From NCBI GenBank assembly GCA_960531495.1, contig OY482866.1:15482725-15546724 (forward strand): a stretch of 64,000 nucleotides of DNA, given 5' to 3'; not shown here. Below are more notes on the stretch, generated by a model, which did no database searches, was not told where the DNA came from, and saw only the letters and a program-made list of their open reading frames with translations. Within the stretch, counting starts at the first letter, position 1. The DNA is from Zeus faber (Eukaryota; Chordata; Actinopteri; Zeiformes; Zeidae).

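Overview
The window is vertebrate nuclear DNA, almost certainly from a teleost fish. It carries most of one gene on the + strand, ankyrin-2 (ankyrin-B, ank2). The assignment rests on a collinear series of exons with consistent splice sites and reading-frame phases. They encode, in order: a possible alternative N-terminus, all 24 ankyrin repeats, the acidic linker, the tandem ZU5 and UPA domains of the spectrin-binding region, a 4.6-kb neuronal-type giant exon, and the start of the death domain, where the window ends in mid-exon. If every exon listed is joined, the frame stays open for 3,102 codons and ends exactly on the last base. Small paralogue-specific features (the MMVNRTTE microexon, [14 protein letters not shown] in repeat 22, the [15 protein letters not shown] cassette and the giant-exon wording) point to ank2 rather than ank1 or ank3. 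I cannot tell ank2a from ank2b.

Layout. Bases 1-7,796 hold a candidate first exon and a long first intron with an inverted pair of minisatellites and a deleted Tc1-type transposon. Bases 7,797-39,175 hold the 24 ankyrin repeats on 99-bp exons or multiples of them, with one 24-nt microexon. Introns there carry dinucleotide arrays, a TTAA-flanked MITE with a nested insertion, a hAT/ZBED transposase fossil and dispersed repeats. Bases 39,543-43,588 encode the linker, including a 54-nt cassette and a possible 12-nt microexon. Bases 45,759-53,180 encode ZU5-ZU5-UPA, including a cassette exon that looks like a duplicate of the end of the preceding exon. Bases 54,023-55,397 hold two tiny exons (33 and 22 nt), followed by the giant exon at 58,060-62,700 and the first death-domain exons from 63,472.

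How the parts work together (family knowledge). The repeats form a solenoid that binds membrane proteins such as L1-family adhesion molecules, transporters and channels. ZU5/UPA binds beta-spectrin. The giant exon gives the axonal 440-kDa-type isoform, and the death domain and regulatory tail modulate it. Many exons are phase-symmetric and small, so alternative splicing is the main source of variety at this locus. Several of these exons sit beside GU, CA or CU arrays that could affect splicing. No RNA gene, CRISPR array or second host protein gene was recognised. All other long open frames are intronic, antisense or low-complexity, or are transposon remnants.
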